Source: Candidatus Peribacteraceae bacterium (GTDB taxonomy: Bacteria; Patescibacteriota; Gracilibacteria; Peribacterales; Peribacteraceae). Taken from it: a DNA stretch of 6,395 nucleotides. Position 1 is the stretch's first letter, and each line of letters opens with the position of its first letter. The DNA is taken from assembly GCA_018061525.1 (NCBI GenBank), contig JAGOUB010000053.1, forward strand, positions 1-6,395. Reading direction: 5' to 3'. Below the pieces are notes generated by a model. That model was not told the DNA's origin and made no database searches. It saw nothing but the letters and a program-made list of their open reading frames with translations. Shown piece by piece: positions 4,859-6,395 of this stretch. Position numbers and translations under genes: made by a program.

Positions 4859-5411
4859 AGGCGACGCGCGCGGCCATCAAGATCAGCAAGATGCCGGCCG
4901 CATTGCAGAGGAAGGCAACAGCGCCGAACAGGCGCGGGCTGAGCGAGGAGGCGCTGCTCACCAGCGAGACGCCGAGCTCATCGGGCAGCGGCGAGGCGAT
5001 GATGATGCCGGCGAACGAGAAGAGCAGAAGCTGGCGCACGCGCTGCGGCAGGGCATCGTCGTGGATCACGCGGTGGATGCGGGCGGCGAAGCGCGAGGCG
5101 CGCAGGCGGTCGATCTCGTCGTGGAAGACCGAGAAACGGATGATGTCGAAGATGATGAAGTCGGAGATGAGCGCGCCGAGACCGCCGAGCAGCGCGGCCG
5201 GCACCGGGTGCACGAAGCCAGAGATCTCGATGAAGATGGCGATGGCGAACGGCGTCGTAAAACCGAAGCTGAAGAGCAGCCCGGCGATGAAGACCGAGAG
5301 GTAGCCGAAGCGGCCGAGGGACTGCAGCCAGTCGAGCCAGCCGAACTGGAACAGGATATACGCCCCGATGAAGGACAAGCCGAGGAGGCAGAGGCGCGGA
5401 TAGTTGTTCAT
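4857..5411 (-). CDS. DedA/VTT-like integral membrane protein
   Basis: The 184-residue protein is mostly hydrophobic, with likely membrane segments at about 6-22, 36-62, 70-92, 128-140 and 163-181. A charged cytoplasmic-type loop (97-127, HDEIDRLRASRF... HDDALPQRVR) separates the two halves. The pattern of a Gly- and Pro-containing hairpin (SFGFTTPFAIAIF), GGLGALISDFIIFDIIR and then ASPLPDELG (139-147) resembles the re-entrant loops of DedA/VTT-superfamily proteins, which move or scramble lipids or undecaprenyl phosphate. The SPLPDE loop replaces the usual DedA PG-containing motif, so this is a distant relative and transport function is inference. The start at 5411 is fixed by a near-perfect extended -10 promoter eight bases upstream, which predicts a leader of only about two bases. 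It shares a terminator with the convergent lipoprotein gene. Confidence 0.75.
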   Translation of the reverse strand: MNNYPRLCLLGLSFIGAYILFQFGWLDWLQSLGRFGYLSVFIAGLLFSFGFTTPFAIAIFIEISGFVHPVPAALLGGLGALISDFIIFDIIRFSVFHDEIDRLRASRFAARIHRVIHDDALPQRVRQLLLFSFAGIIIASPLPDELGVSLVSSASSLSPRLFGAVAFLCNAAGILLILMAARVA

Positions 5412-5419
5412 TTCAGAAT

Positions 5420-5428
5420 ATTATACCA
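5420..5428 (-). promoter_or_regulatory. Extended -10 promoter of the DedA-like gene
   Basis: On the minus strand this reads TGGTATAAT: a TGn extension followed by a consensus TATAAT (5425-5420). Eight bases separate it from the ATG, so transcription should start at about 5413 and the mRNA would have about two bases before the start codon. There is no good -35 box, as expected for an extended -10 promoter. Confidence 0.78.
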
Positions 5429-5439
5429 TAAATGATCAA

Positions 5440-5467
5440 TCTGAGCCATATCGGCCGCCGGCTCAGA
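5440..5467. repeat. Eight-base inverted repeat upstream of the DedA-like and YciF-like genes
   Basis: TCTGAGCC (5440-5447) and GGCTCAGA (5460-5467) are perfect inverted repeats separated by 12 bases. They lie in the divergent region, just upstream of the DedA-like -10 box. They could be an operator for that promoter or a hairpin in the leader of the forward gene; there is no T-run to make it a terminator. Confidence 0.4.
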
Positions 5468-5522
5468 AACATGCCATTCCCGGAAAGGAGTCGGTTTCGG
5501 CTGCGTCCATAGGGACGACATA

Positions 5523-5541
5523 TTTCCTTCCCCCCACTCCC
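5523..5541 (+). promoter_or_regulatory. Pyrimidine-rich leader abutting the YciF-like start codon
   Basis: TTTCCTTCCCCCCACTCCC has 18 pyrimidines in 19 bases and ends directly at the ATG at 5542. There is no Shine-Dalgarno at the correct distance; AAAGGAG at about 5484-5490 is some 50 bases too far upstream. Confidence 0.55.
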
Positions 5542-6057
5542 ATGAGCTTCTTCTCCTCGGCCCTGGAGGCCACCAGCCTCCGCGATCTGTTGCTGCACGA
5601 AATGAAGGACCTGTACGACGCCGAACAGCAGTTGATCGAAGCTCTGCCCAAGATGGCCGAGCACGCCTCGAGCACCGAGCTGAAGAAAGCGTTCGACGAG
5701 CACCTAGTCCAGACGGAGGAGCACGTCGTGCGCTTGGAAGATGCCTTCAGGCTGCTCGATGAGAAACCCGAAGGCCAGACCTGCGCCGGCATGCAGGGCC
5801 TACTCACTGAAGGCGAGCATGTGCTCAAGAGCAAGCTGAAGGGATCCGTGAAGGATGCCGCCCTCATCTCGGCCGCGCAACGCGTGGAGCACTACGAGAT
5901 CGCCGCCTACGGCACAGCCCGCTCGTTCGCGCAGACGCTCGGCTTTGAGGACGTGGCCGACCTGATGCAGGAGACACTCGACGAAGAAGGCGCGGCCGAC
6001 AAGCTGCTCACCAAGATCGCCGGCACGGTCAACGAGAAGGCGCCGGCTGGGAAGTGA
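5542..6057 (+). CDS. DUF892 / YciF-family ferritin-like stress protein
   Basis: The 171-residue protein is an all-helical four-helix bundle of the DUF892 family. Family hallmarks in order are LRDLLLHEMKDLYDAEQQL (13-31), KMAEHASSTELKKAFDEHL (37-55), QTEEHVVRLE (57-66), AAQRVEHYEIAAYGTAR (111-127) and ETLDEEGAADKLL (144-156). The Glu and His residues in these helices (Glu28, His54, Glu60 or His61, Glu116, Glu119, Glu148) are placed as in di-iron ferritin-like sites. YciF-type proteins are induced by osmotic, oxidative or desiccation stress; iron or peroxide handling is inferred from the fold. An open frame extends upstream to 5404 but crosses the DedA-like promoter and the inverted repeat and has no family similarity, so the ATG at 5542, where the family begins, is chosen. 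The last 29 bases overlap the convergent hydrolase gene. Confidence 0.94.
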   Translation: MSFFSSALEATSLRDLLLHEMKDLYDAEQQLIEALPKMAEHASSTELKKAFDEHLVQTEEHVVRLEDAFRLLDEKPEGQTCAGMQGLLTEGEHVLKSKLKGSVKDAALISAAQRVEHYEIAAYGTARSFAQTLGFEDVADLMQETLDEEGAADKLLTKIAGTVNEKAPAGK

Positions 6058-6395
6058 GCTCGCGCTTGAAGAACGCCGCGGCCCGGGCCATGAAGTCGCT
6101 CCACTTGGGACCGAACTCGTGGCCCTCGCCGGGGTATTCCACGTATTCGATGTCGCGGCCGGCCGCCTCTAGATCCACGGCCAGGCCGTCGGACCAGGCC
6201 TCGGGCACGTCCTTGTCGGCACTGCCCTGGAAGAGCAGGACGGGCGCCTGGATGTCGGCGAAGTACGTGCGCGGCGAGAGGCGGGCCCAGGTCTCGGGAT
6301 GCGTCTCGGGCGTGCCAAACTGCGCCACGGTGCGGTCGCCCTCGTCGCGCTCGGAACGCCAGCGCGTGAAGTTCTCCCAGACCGAGGCGTTGACG
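6029..6395 (-). CDS. Alpha/beta hydrolase (S9/dienelactone-hydrolase-like), C-terminal part (5' end outside window)
   Basis: The frame stays open to the window edge, beginning VNASVWENFTRWRSERDEGD, and ends at TGA (6031-6029). The visible 121 residues include the final strands of an alpha/beta hydrolase: ADIQAPVLLFQGSADKDVP, whose Asp after GSA is in the position of the catalytic acid, and YPGEGHEFGPKWSDFM, whose His is the catalytic base. The nucleophile Ser lies upstream and is not seen. The phrasing of these motifs fits prolyl-oligopeptidase (S9) or related acyl hydrolases; the substrate cannot be deduced. A GTG at 6328 is internal. The 3' end overlaps the YciF-like gene by 29 bases. Confidence 0.88.
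   Translation of the reverse strand, partial: VNASVWENFTRWRSERDEGDRTVAQFGTPETHPETWARLSPRTYFADIQAPVLLFQGSADKDVPEAWSDGLAVDLEAAGRDIEYVEYPGEGHEFGPKWSDFMARAAAFFKRELTSQPAPSR

Noticed and set aside
5419..5424. Forward-strand TATTAT as -10 box for the YciF-like gene
   Set aside because: It overlaps the much better minus-strand TATAAT, and no -35 box lies at the right distance.
4854..5435. Forward open frame of 193 codons opposite the DedA-like gene
   Set aside because: Almost entirely Glu, Ala, Arg and Asp; it starts inside a terminator and has no domain, whereas the minus frame is a coherent membrane protein with a promoter.
5404..5541. 46-residue N-terminal extension of the YciF-like protein
   Set aside because: It would translate the DedA-like promoter, an inverted repeat and the pyrimidine leader, and DUF892 proteins begin near the ATG at 5542.
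1..6395. RNA genes, CRISPR arrays, insertion sequences or phage genes
   Set aside because: No tRNA-like cloverleaf, regularly spaced repeat, transposase or integrase sequence was seen.

Overview
This is a GC-rich bacterial chromosome segment with ten protein-coding genes, two of them cut by the window edges. It has no RNA genes, transposases or CRISPR repeats. Eight genes stop at TGA and two at TAA, so TGA is a true stop and the lineages that recode TGA are excluded. The taxon cannot be fixed from the sequence. The small, densely packed genes, the Ser/Thr-rich lipoprotein with a four-cysteine tail, the coiled-coil matrixin and the DedA-like protein with an SPLPDE loop together suggest a GC-rich candidate-phylum (Patescibacteria-type) bacterium, but this is inference.

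Layout. Positions 1-830 (+): the end of an ABC transporter ATPase, then msrA 15 bases later. Positions 799-3463 (-): a GT4 glycosyltransferase, a Nudix-like protein and a membrane-anchored matrixin metalloprotease, transcribed right to left. A clear terminator follows the Nudix-like gene, and promoters are visible before the Nudix-like and matrixin genes. Positions 3639-4804 (+): a CsbD-family stress protein, a structured spacer ending in a terminator, and a lipoprotein followed by a strong terminator. Positions 4857-5411 (-): a DedA-like membrane protein. Positions 5542-6057 (+): a DUF892/YciF ferritin-like stress protein. Positions 6029-6395 (-): the C-terminal part of an alpha/beta hydrolase.

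Functionally the window mixes cell-envelope work (ABC ATPase, glycosyltransferase, anchored protease, lipoprotein, DedA-like protein) with stress protection (MsrA, CsbD-like, YciF-like). No single pathway links all the genes.

The most unusual signal is in gene starts. Four forward genes have no Shine-Dalgarno sequence; a run of 15-19 almost pure pyrimidines lies directly against or within 3 bases of the ATG. Two minus-strand genes have an extended -10 box so close to the start codon that their mRNAs would be leaderless. Only the Nudix-like gene has a classical Shine-Dalgarno, and it lies beside an AT-rich 81-base unit that looks inserted between it and the glycosyltransferase gene. Two convergent gene pairs overlap at their 3' ends by about 30 bases.
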